This document shows, one piece after another, positions 35,435-44,844 of a DNA stretch of 64,000 nucleotides. Position numbers and translations under genes: made by a program. The notes under the pieces are model-generated. The model did not search any database. It was not told the origin of the DNA and saw only the letters and a list, made by a program, of their open reading frames with translations. The stretch comes from Chitinophagales bacterium (lineage in GTDB: Bacteria; Bacteroidota; Bacteroidia; Chitinophagales; CAIOSU01): NCBI GenBank assembly GCA_040877935.1, contig JBBDNB010000012.1, positions 85,309 through 149,308 on the forward strand. Direction: 5' to 3'. Each line of letters opens with the position of its first letter. Within the stretch, counting starts at the first letter, position 1.

Positions 35435-35540
35435 GCACCTTGTTCCAGCATTTTTTGAATGGTTTGCTTAAAATAGCCAATAGCCACACCGGAGTGCAGC
35501 TATTGGGTTCGGGGCTTGATGGATACCACCGCGCACCTAG
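35435..35540. repeat. hairpin repeat R1 (gap 35406-35949)
   Basis: This copy begins GCACCTTGTTCCAGCATTTTTT and contains CCAATAGC...GCAGCTATTGG hairpin arms; it matches 36455-36560. A shorter relative with only the hairpin is at 35742-35771. The rest of this 544-base gap, apart from a GC-rich patch at 35880-35940 (CCCGCCTAGCCCGGCAGGGC), shows nothing genic. An out-of-frame 77-codon reading frame over the repeat is not supported. Confidence 0.6.
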
Positions 35541-35741
35541 TAGAAAGATAAAATTATCAATTGCTACATAATGCAAATGTAAAATATTTGGATTGGAAAT
35601 TTTAGGTTAGTTTGTATTTTCAACCTTTCAGAAGGTTTGGAAATTTAGGCAAAAAGTCTGATTAGGTATAACCAGCCATTCACTTTCCTTTTGGTCGATT
35701 GTAATGATGACGGCATTGATTTTTGGCAGCTTCATAAAACA

Positions 35742-35771
35742 CCAATAGCTACACCGAAGCGCAGCTATTGG
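35742..35771. repeat. hairpin repeat R2 (short copy)
   Basis: CCAATAGCT (35742-35750) pairs with AGCTATTGG (35763-35771), the hairpin core of the R1/R3 repeats. Confidence 0.55.
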
Positions 35772-35949
35772 GGCTGAGGTTGGTAGAACCGCCCTCAGGG
35801 TAAATATAAATCTTTTGGTTTAAACTCACTAATTTTATTTCGATATAAAAGCAGTCCAATTGAAAACATCATCCAGAACGCCCGCCTAGCCCGGCAGGGC
35901 AGGGAACGAAGTGGAGTGAAGGATCTGGTCGGGTTTGGGAGATTGCTGC

Positions 35950-36471
35950 TCATTTTTGTCCAAGGTATTTTAGCTTCGCTGTTTTGTTCCCGTATTTTTT
36001 GATCATGCCTTTAAATTTAGCTACGGCATTTACACGTTCCTTATTATCCTCATAATACCATTCTGGCCATTTATCAAAAACGCAGTGGTTTATTTCATAA
36101 GCGTCTTCAAAATGGTGTTCAAGCCAACCATAATAGGAAAACAACTCCAATATATCATTAGCATCAATAATAAAACACAAATAAAGGTACTCTTCAGCAA
36201 ATTTATAATTGGCATTAAAATTTTTGAGACTGTCAAAAAAAATGGATTGAGCCCTGTATGCATTACCCCAGTCTTCGCACCATACAAAAACCATTGCGGC
36301 TTTGATTATGCTTCTCCTTTCCCAGTCTCTCATGCTCCCTGATGGCATAAAAAGAGCTGCCATTTTAGTCAATTGTAGTAAGCTTGGTTTTTCTTGTTGG
36401 TCGTTTTTGATATATGACTGATAAGCCTGTTCAATTATCGCTTCCTTGACCAACGCACCTTGTTCCAGCAT
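35950..36471 (-). CDS. hypothetical protein, N-terminus abutting a repeat
   Basis: 173 residues from ATG 36471 (KMLEQGALVKEAIIEQAYQSY). The frame stays open to 36585, but those 38 codons lie in repeat R3 and the same DNA in R1 is read in another frame, so I exclude them. The protein is helical and Trp/Tyr-rich (YGWLEHHFEDAYEIN, DKWPEWYYEDN), has no signal peptide and no recognised domain. The repeat may have supplied the start codon and first residues, since the R1 copy also carries ATGCTGGAACAAGGTGC on the minus strand. Confidence 0.55.
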   Translation of the reverse strand: MLEQGALVKEAIIEQAYQSYIKNDQQEKPSLLQLTKMAALFMPSGSMRDWERRSIIKAAMVFVWCEDWGNAYRAQSIFFDSLKNFNANYKFAEEYLYLCFIIDANDILELFSYYGWLEHHFEDAYEINHCVFDKWPEWYYEDNKERVNAVAKFKGMIKKYGNKTAKLKYLGQK

Positions 36472-36560
36472 TTTTTTATTGGTTTGCCTAAAATAGCCAA
36501 TAGCCACGCAAGCTGCGCAGCTATTGGATGTGGGACTTGGACGCACCGCGTCCCTGGCAG
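36455..36560. repeat. hairpin repeat R3 at the start of the hypothetical gene
   Basis: It matches R1 (35435-35540) from GCACCTTGTTCCAGCA through the CCAATAGCCAC...GCAGCTATTGG hairpin, then diverges in the loop (GCAAGCTGC instead of ACCGGAGT). It overlaps the probable start codon at 36471. Confidence 0.6.
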
Positions 36561-36722
36561 AAGCCAACAGCTCGCAGCACCGCAAAAGCTAAGTAACTGC
36601 CATCTAAACTTCTACTTAGTGTAAATATACATGTTCGGTTTAAAACTATTAATCTTGCAGACTTGTTAGGTTTTGGACTGACTTACCAAGTCTCAAAGAC
36701 TTAGGAAGTCTATTGCTAAATA

Positions 36723-37082
36723 TCAGTCTATAAATTCAATTATATCAGCAGATATAGTAACAGATATTCTCGCTTCATTTTGAGCGAAATCAGAGGAAAT
36801 ATTAACCAAGGCTCTACTTCCAACTAATTCAACACCGGCATCAGCAGCATTTTTTAAAAGATCTTTTTTTGCCATAGCAGCCAAGCCCTCTTCATTTTTA
36901 ATGTTCCCTTTGCTGAGTTTAGTTGAATATTGCCCAACAAAACTTCCTAATACTTTAAAATTTGCCTTTGAAAGTTCTACTTGTGTTTGACTTAGTTGAT
37001 TGTAGTTCATGGTGTAAATGACAGGTGTACAAGAGATAAAACACGCACTTACGATACAAATAAACAAGATGAATTTTACCAT
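36723..37082 (-). CDS. DUF6567-family lipoprotein
   Basis: 119 residues; lipoprotein signal (ILFICIVSACFISC). QTQVELSKANFKVLGSFVGQ and an Ala-rich helix before GVELVGSRALVNISSDF match DUF6567, a small family of Bacteroidota envelope lipoproteins with an alpha/beta fold. Function unknown; monocistronic. Confidence 0.72.
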   Translation of the reverse strand: MVKFILFICIVSACFISCTPVIYTMNYNQLSQTQVELSKANFKVLGSFVGQYSTKLSKGNIKNEEGLAAMAKKDLLKNAADAGVELVGSRALVNISSDFAQNEARISVTISADIIEFID

Positions 37083-37181
37083 TTTGATAGTTTTTAAATT
37101 AAAGAATCAATAATGATAATAAAATTTGCTTAGAATTTATAAACACTCTTGTTTATATTAATGCTGTTGATTACTAATATT

Positions 37182-40100
37182 TTACTTTAAACTCCCCTCC
37201 ACAACCCCAATCTCCTCCTCACTCAAGCCATACAACTCATAAACCAATTGATCTATTTCTGTTTCCAGTGCGCTGGTGTCGGACTCGGGGTTTTGTTTTT
37301 TGAGGGAAATTATTGCTTCCGCTTTAGCTTGTATGCTTTTGTTATTTGATATTTCTGGATGAACAGGAATCTGTTCCAAATATTGTCTGATGAATCTCAA
37401 ATACCCTCCACGTATTGATGAAGTGAGATTGGAATAGAAAAAATGAACCAATCTTGAATTCAGTACAGCCAATAATCCCAAATCATTTACAGGAATTATA
37501 TAAGCTGTATTGACACAATATGCTTTAGAGTTGTCAATCATAGCTTGTGCTTTCAAAGCAATGTCAGGAAGCATAATCTTCGGCTTCTCAAACTCATCGT
37601 AATAATCACAGGCACGCAATTCCCACCAAAAATCACCTTTGTCGTAGCGTGCCTTGGCTTTTGCTTCAAAGGGTTTTAAATGTTTGGCAATGGCGGGAAA
37701 ATTATCCTGCAACCAAGACCACGCATCATCATATGGCATATCACCATAGCGGGGTGGCGGCTCACTAACTGCATCTTCAAAGTTGGAGTCATCAGGCGGC
37801 AAATTCCTTTTTATCGTAAATCCCTTTGGGAAGAATATCAAGTATTTGTTGATTTTTGGCGCAGCATATCTTTTGATGTCCCTACCTGCCAAAAAAGGCT
37901 TTATGACTTTTGCACTGTTCGGGTCTTCTTCTATCAATCTGTTTCTCGTTGCTTCATCAATTACAAAAGCTTCGTTTAGCCCGGTTTTAATACCATAGTA
38001 AATGTTATCCGAAACATATTCCCTCAAAGGCACGCCTTTTTCCCTAAGCTTTGCGAGTAATTTTTGTACCCGTGCATCTATCAAAGTCCACCCTGAATCA
38101 GGCAGCTCGTTACTGATTACTTCAATGGAATGGGCATCAATAAATGAGGATATTCCTGCCGGAAAATCAAGTGTATCAATATTTGCAGCTTTAAAGCTGT
38201 TTTCCTCGTTTTTTGATTTATCGATTTGAATGATACATGGATAGGTCGTAGCCTCCTCAAATACCGGCAAATCACCAAAATCGATGATTTGAACGATGGT
38301 GTTTTCCTGTATAAAATTTCTCAATGCTTTTCCATACCCTGCACGCATCCACTTATTGGGAATAATAAAAACAAAATCACCTTGCTTTTTAAGGATATTT
38401 AAACCCAATTCCACAAAGTAAGTATAGAGGTCGGCTGTTCCGGTAAATATCTTAAATCGGCTCTGTAAATAAGCTTTAATTTCTTTAAAAGATTCTTGCC
38501 GGATATAAGGCGGATTCCCAATTACCAGATCAAAACCCATGAAATCACCTTTTTCATTCAGCACTTCGGGGAATTCAAAGCGCCACTCAAAGGCATTTTC
38601 ATAAATCCTGTTGTTTTTGATTTCCTCTATTTCAGCACCTAGTTTTTCAATGTTTTCCTCTAAATTCTTCAGTCTATCTTTCGCTTTTTTCCGATTTTGC
38701 TTGTTGCCATAGGTGGCTTCCTCTTCCTTGAAAATATTGGGAGCTACCAACAGATTGTACTCGTACTGCAATTTTTGCAGCTTTTTCACCTTTGGGTCAT
38801 TTTGAGATATTTCACTACGGAAATCACTTTTGATATCATCAATTAGCTTCATCATTTCCCGCTTTTCTGCCTTGTCCGTAGCATTGCGGTAGGTGTCCAC
38901 TGCCAGGCGATAACCCTCAATGGTCCATTTGCTTTTTTTCAATGCCTTGCTAAGGTTGGCTTTGATATCAAATCGACTGATCAATGAATTGCCACATTTT
39001 ATATTGATATCAATATTGGGAAGGGTTTCCAGCTCGGTCTTGTTTTTATAATAAGCGCATTTCAATAATTCAATCCACAGGCGCAGTCGGCAGATTTTTA
39101 CCGAATTGGGATTGATATCTACACCAAAAAGGCAGTTTTCAATGATTGTTTGCTTTTCGTGAAACAATGTTTCCTGAATGCGCTGACTTTCCTTATTCCC
39201 GGGTTTATATTCAAACAATTCACCGTCTTCATCGGTAACAATTAGCTCATCGTTTACTACCTCTACTTCATATTCTTTCAGCCGCCTGCCGTTTCTGTCT
39301 TGCAGTATGTTCAAATCGTTTTTAATGGCTATAATCTCATTGAGTGCAGAAACCAAAAAATGTCCGGAACCTACTGCGGGGTCGCAAATTTTCAGGTCAT
39401 TGATGATTTGATTGGCTTCATTGCGGTCATTTATTTTATCGTAGAGTTCATCATGATTTTTGCAATTCCAGCCTTTGGTATCGTTGAATTTCTGCAATAC
39501 TGCCTTTCGGATTGCTTCGTGACACATATACATGGTAATGAAACCGGGTGTAAAAAACGAGCCGTCTTTGTATCCATTGATTTTCTCAAAAATTAGCCCC
39601 AGAACCGAGGCATTGATTAGGCTTTTGTTTTCTTCCTGAATGTCTTCTGCTCCTTCACTGCTAAAATCATAGGCATTGAGAAATTGAAATAGATATTCCA
39701 GCGTATTGAGTTCTCCACTTCGTTTTTTGCCTTTGCTGTCTTTCAGCACAGTTCCGTTAAAAATCGGAATGGTTTTATCATCCCTTAAATTGCTGATGAA
39801 AAGTGTGTTATGTTCAATATTGGTGGGCTCAAACAAGGAGCTGTTCAAGTATGGCACCATTTCAAAAAGTGATTTTACATCTTCATTCCTTTCGGCATGT
39901 TTGCGCGCCAGCACTTGAAAGAAAAGACTGTTGAGATCATCGAAATTCTGTATTTTTTTGATGCTCAAAAACTCAAAGGAATTGTCACCACTGTGATAAG
40001 TAATCAATTGGGCTTCCATCAGTTTTAGGAAAAGTATGCGGTTGATCCAGGTGATACTGAGCTCAAGGCCCACATTAAAAAGCCGCTCATCGTGCGTGAT

Positions 40101-41027
40101 GCCAAATTGAGTAGGTTTTTCCAGCCTGTTTATTTTGTCTAAACTGTCTAATTGGATAATGGTATTTTCCAGCAACGAGCCGGTATTTCTATTTCCGACT
40201 TTATTCCTTTCAATGAGTTTTTTACCGCCATGTTTCGTTTCAGTAAGCCCAATAATGTGCAGCAATTCCCCGTAAAATCGCTTATCAAGGCTATTGCTGT
40301 CATTGGTGAAAGGCAGTTTGAGCAAGTGTTCGGGCGAAAGCAGTTTGAAAAGTGCAATCAGTTTATTGTCGTCTTTAGGATTTTCATTGCGCAAGGGTTT
40401 TTCATACTGCCTGATATCAAAGTAGGTAAACTCTATTTCCTGATCGAGTGCAGCAATAAAAGGTGCAGCAATTTCCCTGAAAAAGAAATCAGTGGTTTTT
40501 CCGCTCAGCCGACCTTCGTTAAAATCGATGAATTGTTTGACCAGGCTTTTGTTTTGGGCAAAGATTTTTTCAAAAACACTGGCATCGAAAATAAACCACT
40601 CGTAAATATTGGTGGCAATTAAGTGTCTGACTTCAAGGTTTTTATGCTCAATGCGTTCGCGTAGATAATACAAAACCAGTTCGTGAAATGCTTTGGTGTT
40701 GATGTTTTCTTTGCCGAGCATCTCATTTTTATTAGTGGGCTTTTTGGCTTCAACAATTACCCCAACTGGACTATTGGCTTTAGAGCCATTGTGGATTACA
40801 AGGTCATTTCTTCCTTTGGTATTTATAAAATGATTGGGTTCATAATAGGTTTTTTTCAAAAAATCTGTTACTAAGTTTTTGTGAAATTCCTCAGATTCGG
40901 TGTCATTGCTCCTATCTAGCAATTGCTTCAAGTTGCTTTTAAAATGCTCAATTTCAGCTCGGTGGGGCTTTACTTTTAAAAAAGCTTTGTTGAGTGCTTT
41001 TCTGGGTTTTAGTTGTATCGGTTTCAT
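37182..41027 (-). CDS. type IIG-like restriction-modification enzyme (Eco57I/MmeI type)
   Basis: 1281 residues combining nuclease and methyltransferase. Near residue 94 VGVIVEAKKPT, with LVIHNGSK before it, forms a PD-(D/E)xK nuclease core. A long helical linker follows. Motif I is DPAVGSGHFLVSALN (about residue 545), and the target-base motif is NPPYIRQ (about 836). Between them (about 670-815) lies a charged coiled-coil insert. The C-terminal ~350 residues are a TaqI-like target-recognition domain (FLAGRDIKRY, GGYLRFIRQYLEQIPV). Such enzymes cut and methylate DNA by themselves, so no separate partner is needed, and none is visible. The target sequence cannot be predicted. Confidence 0.9.
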   Translation of the reverse strand: MKPIQLKPRKALNKAFLKVKPHRAEIEHFKSNLKQLLDRSNDTESEEFHKNLVTDFLKKTYYEPNHFINTKGRNDLVIHNGSKANSPVGVIVEAKKPTNKNEMLGKENINTKAFHELVLYYLRERIEHKNLEVRHLIATNIYEWFIFDASVFEKIFAQNKSLVKQFIDFNEGRLSGKTTDFFFREIAAPFIAALDQEIEFTYFDIRQYEKPLRNENPKDDNKLIALFKLLSPEHLLKLPFTNDSNSLDKRFYGELLHIIGLTETKHGGKKLIERNKVGNRNTGSLLENTIIQLDSLDKINRLEKPTQFGITHDERLFNVGLELSITWINRILFLKLMEAQLITYHSGDNSFEFLSIKKIQNFDDLNSLFFQVLARKHAERNEDVKSLFEMVPYLNSSLFEPTNIEHNTLFISNLRDDKTIPIFNGTVLKDSKGKKRSGELNTLEYLFQFLNAYDFSSEGAEDIQEENKSLINASVLGLIFEKINGYKDGSFFTPGFITMYMCHEAIRKAVLQKFNDTKGWNCKNHDELYDKINDRNEANQIINDLKICDPAVGSGHFLVSALNEIIAIKNDLNILQDRNGRRLKEYEVEVVNDELIVTDEDGELFEYKPGNKESQRIQETLFHEKQTIIENCLFGVDINPNSVKICRLRLWIELLKCAYYKNKTELETLPNIDINIKCGNSLISRFDIKANLSKALKKSKWTIEGYRLAVDTYRNATDKAEKREMMKLIDDIKSDFRSEISQNDPKVKKLQKLQYEYNLLVAPNIFKEEEATYGNKQNRKKAKDRLKNLEENIEKLGAEIEEIKNNRIYENAFEWRFEFPEVLNEKGDFMGFDLVIGNPPYIRQESFKEIKAYLQSRFKIFTGTADLYTYFVELGLNILKKQGDFVFIIPNKWMRAGYGKALRNFIQENTIVQIIDFGDLPVFEEATTYPCIIQIDKSKNEENSFKAANIDTLDFPAGISSFIDAHSIEVISNELPDSGWTLIDARVQKLLAKLREKGVPLREYVSDNIYYGIKTGLNEAFVIDEATRNRLIEEDPNSAKVIKPFLAGRDIKRYAAPKINKYLIFFPKGFTIKRNLPPDDSNFEDAVSEPPPRYGDMPYDDAWSWLQDNFPAIAKHLKPFEAKAKARYDKGDFWWELRACDYYDEFEKPKIMLPDIALKAQAMIDNSKAYCVNTAYIIPVNDLGLLAVLNSRLVHFFYSNLTSSIRGGYLRFIRQYLEQIPVHPEISNNKSIQAKAEAIISLKKQNPESDTSALETEIDQLVYELYGLSEEEIGVVEGSLK

Positions 41028-41047
41028 TCGGAATTAAAAATTATTTT

Positions 41048-41218
41048 AACCCGGAATATGCACTAGGAAATCTATTGCAGCATGAAATCACTTCAAAATC
41101 AGACACTTCGTTGCTGTTTTCAATTTCACCATAGCGATGCTATGCTAAAATTTCCAAACAGCCTGATTTTATTGTGCTTTCAAGCTTCATGACAAAGTCC
41201 CAATGCATAATCCGGGTT
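41048..41218. mobile_element. MITE-like nested inverted-repeat element
   Basis: 171 bp folding on itself almost end to end: AACCCGGAATATGCA at the left tip against TGCATAATCCGGGTT at the right (14 of 15), then CATGAA/TTCATG, AAAATCAG/CTGATTTT, GCTGTTT/AAACAGC and a central CATAGC-GAT-GCTATG. It has no coding capacity. The 14-base tip also occurs at 24898-24911. It behaves like a non-autonomous transposable hairpin; the flanking duplication was not clear to me. Confidence 0.6.
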
Positions 41219-41298
41219 TAAGCAAAGCAAATACATGCATTCAAAAGTAAATTATTTTAAGGAAAGCATGTAAGTGTATTGTTGTGGATAATTCAGCA

Positions 41299-42189
41299 TC
41301 ACTCCCCAAACGAAATTAAAGCAATAGCTGCAATTGAAAGCAGCACACCAAGAATATTCAGTTTTGAAAGTTTCTCATTGAAAAGAAACATGGCAGCGAG
41401 GGTAGAGGCCATTACAATGCCCACATTATTCAGGGGAAACAGGGCCGATGACTCAAAATTGGCGTATTTCAGGGCTTTGATCAGAAAATAAATGGAGCCG
41501 TAATTGGGCAAACCGAGAATAAGGCCCCAGAGAACCACGCGCTTAAACCTGAATTTCAGCCCCTTGAAAACCAGGTCGAAAAGTAACTTTAAAAACCCCA
41601 GTAAAAAGGCGGTTCCAAACAGTGTGGTGAGAAAAGTATTTTGGGAAGTATCGTCCAGGTAATTTGATTGAGTGTAATCTATCACAGTATCTACCAGTCC
41701 ACTGCCCAGGAAAATAATCAGTGATATTAGCAGGATCAAGCCTTTGTTGCTGTTATCGCTTTGTTTTTCTATTTCCTCTTTGCGGATAGAACTCAGTACC
41801 ACGGCAGCTATAGCCAGTACTATGCCAATGCCTTTGTAGATATTGATGCTTTGTTCGTGGTGAATGAAATAGGCCGCAACAACCGGGATGGCCAGCGACA
41901 TCTTTTGCGCCACGGCTGTTACGCTGATGCCGTTTTTTTGTGCCGAGGTGCCAATCAGGTTGAAGAGCAGGATAAACATCATGCCGATAAACAGGGCGAA
42001 GGGAAACCAGTTTTCGGTAGCTACCAGATGAAATTTTTCGGGGGCGGGCAGCAAGAAAAAACCAAAAACCAGGCAAGTACCATAGTTGAAAACAATTACT
42101 GGAAAGATAGGCGCATTATAGCGTTCCAGCAATTTGAAAATGACCATCAATGCGGTCGAACATAAAATGGAGAGCAGTAAAAAGATCAT
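41299..42189 (-). CDS. EamA/DMT-family transporter
   Basis: 296 residues, ten hydrophobic helices in two EamA halves (opening FLLLSILCSTALMVIFKLLE; the second half after the acidic loop KEEIEKQSDNSN). DMT exporters move small metabolites such as amino acids or riboflavin-like compounds. Its start overlaps the ribD stop by 4 bases (ATGA), so it is translated with ribD, which makes a flavin-related substrate conceivable; that is inference from the operon only. Confidence 0.82.
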   Translation of the reverse strand: MIFLLLSILCSTALMVIFKLLERYNAPIFPVIVFNYGTCLVFGFFLLPAPEKFHLVATENWFPFALFIGMMFILLFNLIGTSAQKNGISVTAVAQKMSLAIPVVAAYFIHHEQSINIYKGIGIVLAIAAVVLSSIRKEEIEKQSDNSNKGLILLISLIIFLGSGLVDTVIDYTQSNYLDDTSQNTFLTTLFGTAFLLGFLKLLFDLVFKGLKFRFKRVVLWGLILGLPNYGSIYFLIKALKYANFESSALFPLNNVGIVMASTLAAMFLFNEKLSKLNILGVLLSIAAIALISFGE

Positions 42190-43226
42190 TGCCTGTAATA
42201 AATAGAGAGTGAATCTTTTTCCAATGAATAAATCTGTGCAGCATTTTGAGCAATGGCAGGCGCTTTAATTCCTTCCTTAAAAAGCGGTGCTCCGGTAAAG
42301 ACGCGCGCTTCGTCCCACAAGCCCTGTTTAATAAATTGATTCAAAGTGAAACTGCCGCCTTCCACGATCAGCGATTGGATATTCATTTCAAAAAGCTTAT
42401 TTAAAAGCTGTTCCAGGAAATGATCGGGTGAAATTTTAATCCATTTAATTTTACCTTGCTCTGCTTCCTTTTTGTGATTAAAAACCAGCAATGGCAAATC
42501 CGAATTGCCAATTTTATATTTTTTGAAATCCAGTTCTGCTTCGGCATCAATTACAATTCTCAGTGGGTGGTTTTCTCCCGGGTAATAGCGGTTGTTCAGC
42601 AGCGGATCATCTGTTTCAATCGTGTTTTTTCCTACCATTATAGCTGCTTCTTCATAGCGCCATTGGTGTGTGAGAATACGCGCAGCTTTTCTCGTGATCC
42701 AGTTTTGCTTTCCATCGGCTTTATTGATAAATCCATCTTTGCTCTGCGCCCATTTCAGTATAATATATGGCCGTTGTTTTTTGTGGAAAGTGAAAAATCG
42801 CCTGTTTAAAAAAAAACCTTCTTTTTCCACTATGGGGCCAATTACTTCTACACCGGCATTTTTCAGTTTTTCCAGTCCTTTGCCAGCTACCAGCGGATTG
42901 GGGTCTGTATTGGCATAAACAAGCCGGGGAATTTTCTTTTCGATAATTAAATCGCTGCACGGTGGGGTTTTGCCAAAGTGGGAGCAGGGCTCTAAATTCA
43001 CATACAGTGTGGATTTTGGAATCAGCTCCCGGTCGGCTTTGCTTACATTTTCCAGACAATTGACTTCGGCATGTGCGGCACCGTATTTTTCATGTGTGCC
43101 TTCGGCAATAATCTTATTTTCGTAAACCAACACTGCACCTACCAGCGGATTGGGCGCAACTGTACCTATCCCTCCAGCAGCAAGGTCAAAACATCTTTGA
43201 ATAAAAAGCGAATGATTCGGTTTCAA
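42186..43226 (-). CDS. ribD: bifunctional riboflavin deaminase/reductase RibD
   Basis: 346 residues: N-terminal cytidine-deaminase-like domain with the zinc site HAEVNCLENV and EPCSHFGKTPPCSDLI (residues about 48-90), then a DHFR-like reductase domain from about residue 150 (RPYIILKWAQSKDGFI, WITRKAARILTHQWR, SLIVEGGSFTLNQFI). It deaminates and then reduces the pyrimidine intermediate of riboflavin synthesis. Divergent from prmC; no FMN riboswitch is apparent in the 32-base gap. Confidence 0.95.
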   Translation of the reverse strand: MKPNHSLFIQRCFDLAAGGIGTVAPNPLVGAVLVYENKIIAEGTHEKYGAAHAEVNCLENVSKADRELIPKSTLYVNLEPCSHFGKTPPCSDLIIEKKIPRLVYANTDPNPLVAGKGLEKLKNAGVEVIGPIVEKEGFFLNRRFFTFHKKQRPYIILKWAQSKDGFINKADGKQNWITRKAARILTHQWRYEEAAIMVGKNTIETDDPLLNNRYYPGENHPLRIVIDAEAELDFKKYKIGNSDLPLLVFNHKKEAEQGKIKWIKISPDHFLEQLLNKLFEMNIQSLIVEGGSFTLNQFIKQGLWDEARVFTGAPLFKEGIKAPAIAQNAAQIYSLEKDSLSIYYRQ

Positions 43227-43261
43227 ATAAGCAACTTTGTTGTAAAGTTAATACTTCAATG

Positions 43262-44122
43262 ATGTTGTTAAAGGATTTGTACAGGGATGCGCATAAAAAG
43301 TTGTCTGATCAGGTAGGAGCAGGGGAAGCCAGGGCGCGTTTGGATATTTTGCTGGAAGATGTTTTTGACATCAACAGGAACAAAGTATTGATGGATCCAA
43401 ATTTGGAATTTTCCAATGTGCAGCACAATAAATGGAAGCAATTGATTGGCCGAATGCTCAATCACGAACCCATTCAGTATATCTGTGGTTCCACCTCTTT
43501 TTATGATCTTAAATTTAAAGTTAGTCCGGCAGTGCTGATTCCGCGATCCGAAACAGAGGAACTGGTAAAATTGGCCATGGAAAAAATAAAGCCCGATTTT
43601 TCCGGGAATTTACTTGACATTGGCACAGGCTCGGGCTGTATAGTGATTTCAATAGCTAAGAAGTTTGCTAAAGGCGAATATTATGCAGTGGATTTCAGTG
43701 AAGAAGCGCTGGCCATTGCCAATGAAAATGCCAGACTGAACCGAGTAGCTGTGGAATTTATAAAACAGGATTTTCTCAATACGGAAACCTGGAATGATCT
43801 ACCTGATTTTGATGTGATTCTGAGCAATCCGCCCTATGTGACCCTGAAAGAGTGGAATGTTCTGGAAGAAGAAGTGAAGGATTTTGAACCGGAACATGCA
43901 TTGCATCCGCCAGAAGGGGAATCGCCCCTGGTTTTTTATAAAAAAATAGCTGCCTTTGCCATTGGGCATCTGAATCACCGGGGATTTTTACTTTTGGAAA
44001 TCAATGAAAAGCTGGGCAAAGAAGTGCTGCAAATTTTTTCCAATGCTTATTTTACTGAGCAAAATATCATTCGGGACATCAATGGAAAAGAGCGGTTTTT
44101 CTTTGCGAGGAAAGGTGTTTAG
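43262..44122 (+). CDS. prmC: release factor N5-glutamine methyltransferase
   Basis: 286 residues from the second of two adjacent ATGs (43259 or 43262). N-terminal helical domain (residues 1-85), then YICGSTSFYDLKFKVSPAVLIPRSETEELV, SAM motif LLDIGTGSGCIVISIA and the Gln-binding NPPYVTLKEW. It methylates the GGQ glutamine of RF1/RF2, needed for efficient termination. Length and motifs are standard. Promoter-like CAACTTTG lies about 40 bases upstream. Confidence 0.95.
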   Translation: MLLKDLYRDAHKKLSDQVGAGEARARLDILLEDVFDINRNKVLMDPNLEFSNVQHNKWKQLIGRMLNHEPIQYICGSTSFYDLKFKVSPAVLIPRSETEELVKLAMEKIKPDFSGNLLDIGTGSGCIVISIAKKFAKGEYYAVDFSEEALAIANENARLNRVAVEFIKQDFLNTETWNDLPDFDVILSNPPYVTLKEWNVLEEEVKDFEPEHALHPPEGESPLVFYKKIAAFAIGHLNHRGFLLLEINEKLGKEVLQIFSNAYFTEQNIIRDINGKERFFFARKGV

Positions 44123-44159
44123 TCTAACTTATAAACCCATCTTTTTCGGTTTTTTTTAG

Positions 44160-44386
44160 CCTCAAAGATTCTAATCTTTTCTGCCACAAAGGCGCAATGA
44201 CACCAAGGACATATGATATCTACTTGACTTTTAATCTTTTCAGTCACAAAGAATCAATGTAACCCTGTTGCAAGAAAGCAATCCACTTTTCTTTGTGTCC
44301 TGGTGCCTTAGTGACTATTTTTTTGCTACACAAAGACTCTAATATTTCCCGCCACAAAGCCCCAAAGTCACCAAGAACAAAATGGG
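44160..44386. repeat. CAAAG-type intergenic repeat, copy A (gap 44123-44422)
   Basis: It is built from repeated units like CCACAAAGGCGCAATGACACCAAG and their inverse, CTTTGTGTCCTGGTGCCTTAGTG (quoted by landmarks GCCACAAAG and TTTGTGTCC). The whole can fold into a long stem. The same ~190-bp arrangement recurs at 52125-52310, and a shorter one at 44845-44940. This copy fills the gap between prmC and the GxxExxY gene. Confidence 0.65.
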
Positions 44387-44422
44387 ATAGTAAATTTGAT
44401 TTTATGCTTTTCAAGAAGCATA

Positions 44423-44815
44423 TTATATTCTATACCTTCTAATACCTTCCTTTATCAAGGGCACATTGAAGTTGATTAAATAGCCTAAATTTAATTCGCT
44501 TAGCTTTAGGTGACTAATGATTTGAGCTTGCCAAACTCTGTTTACCTTATTGATGGCTTTGAGTTCTGCAATAACTAAATCATCAACCAATAAATCCATT
44601 CTTAGTCCCTCGTCAAATTTTATTCCATCATAATGTATTGGGAGATCAACCTGACGTCTCACATCAAAACCTTCTTTTCTTAATTCATGTGCCATGCAAG
44701 CTTCATAAATTTTTTCCAACAAGCCTGGCCCTAATGCCTTATGCACTTTATATGCAGCATTTACTATTGCTCTACCAACTTTTTCTTCGTGTTCAGACAA
44801 TGAATCAAATCCCAT
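44423..44815 (-). CDS. GxxExxY protein (PD-(D/E)xK nuclease-like)
   Basis: 130 residues: ALGPGLLEKIYEACM contains the naming motif G-x-x-E-x-x-Y, and RMDLLVDDLVIAELKAINK supplies D...ExK, a nuclease-like PD-(D/E)xK core; ends with GYLINFNVPLIKEGIRR. The family is widespread and lacks a proven role. The gene is bracketed on both sides by CAAAG-type repeats (44160-44386 and 44845-44940), as though gene and repeats form one mobile or selfish unit. Confidence 0.85.
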   Translation of the reverse strand: MGFDSLSEHEEKVGRAIVNAAYKVHKALGPGLLEKIYEACMAHELRKEGFDVRRQVDLPIHYDGIKFDEGLRMDLLVDDLVIAELKAINKVNRVWQAQIISHLKLSELNLGYLINFNVPLIKEGIRRYRI

Positions 44816-44844
44816 GTTTTTTCTATAAATATATAAATTTTATA

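Noticed and set aside
35343..35576. 77-codon minus-strand frame after the SLC12 gene
   Set aside because: It reads repeat R1 in a different frame from R3 and overlaps the SLC12 3' end; no coding evidence.
43227..43258. FMN riboswitch upstream of ribD
   Set aside because: The gap to prmC is only about 32 bases and lacks the conserved RFN element.
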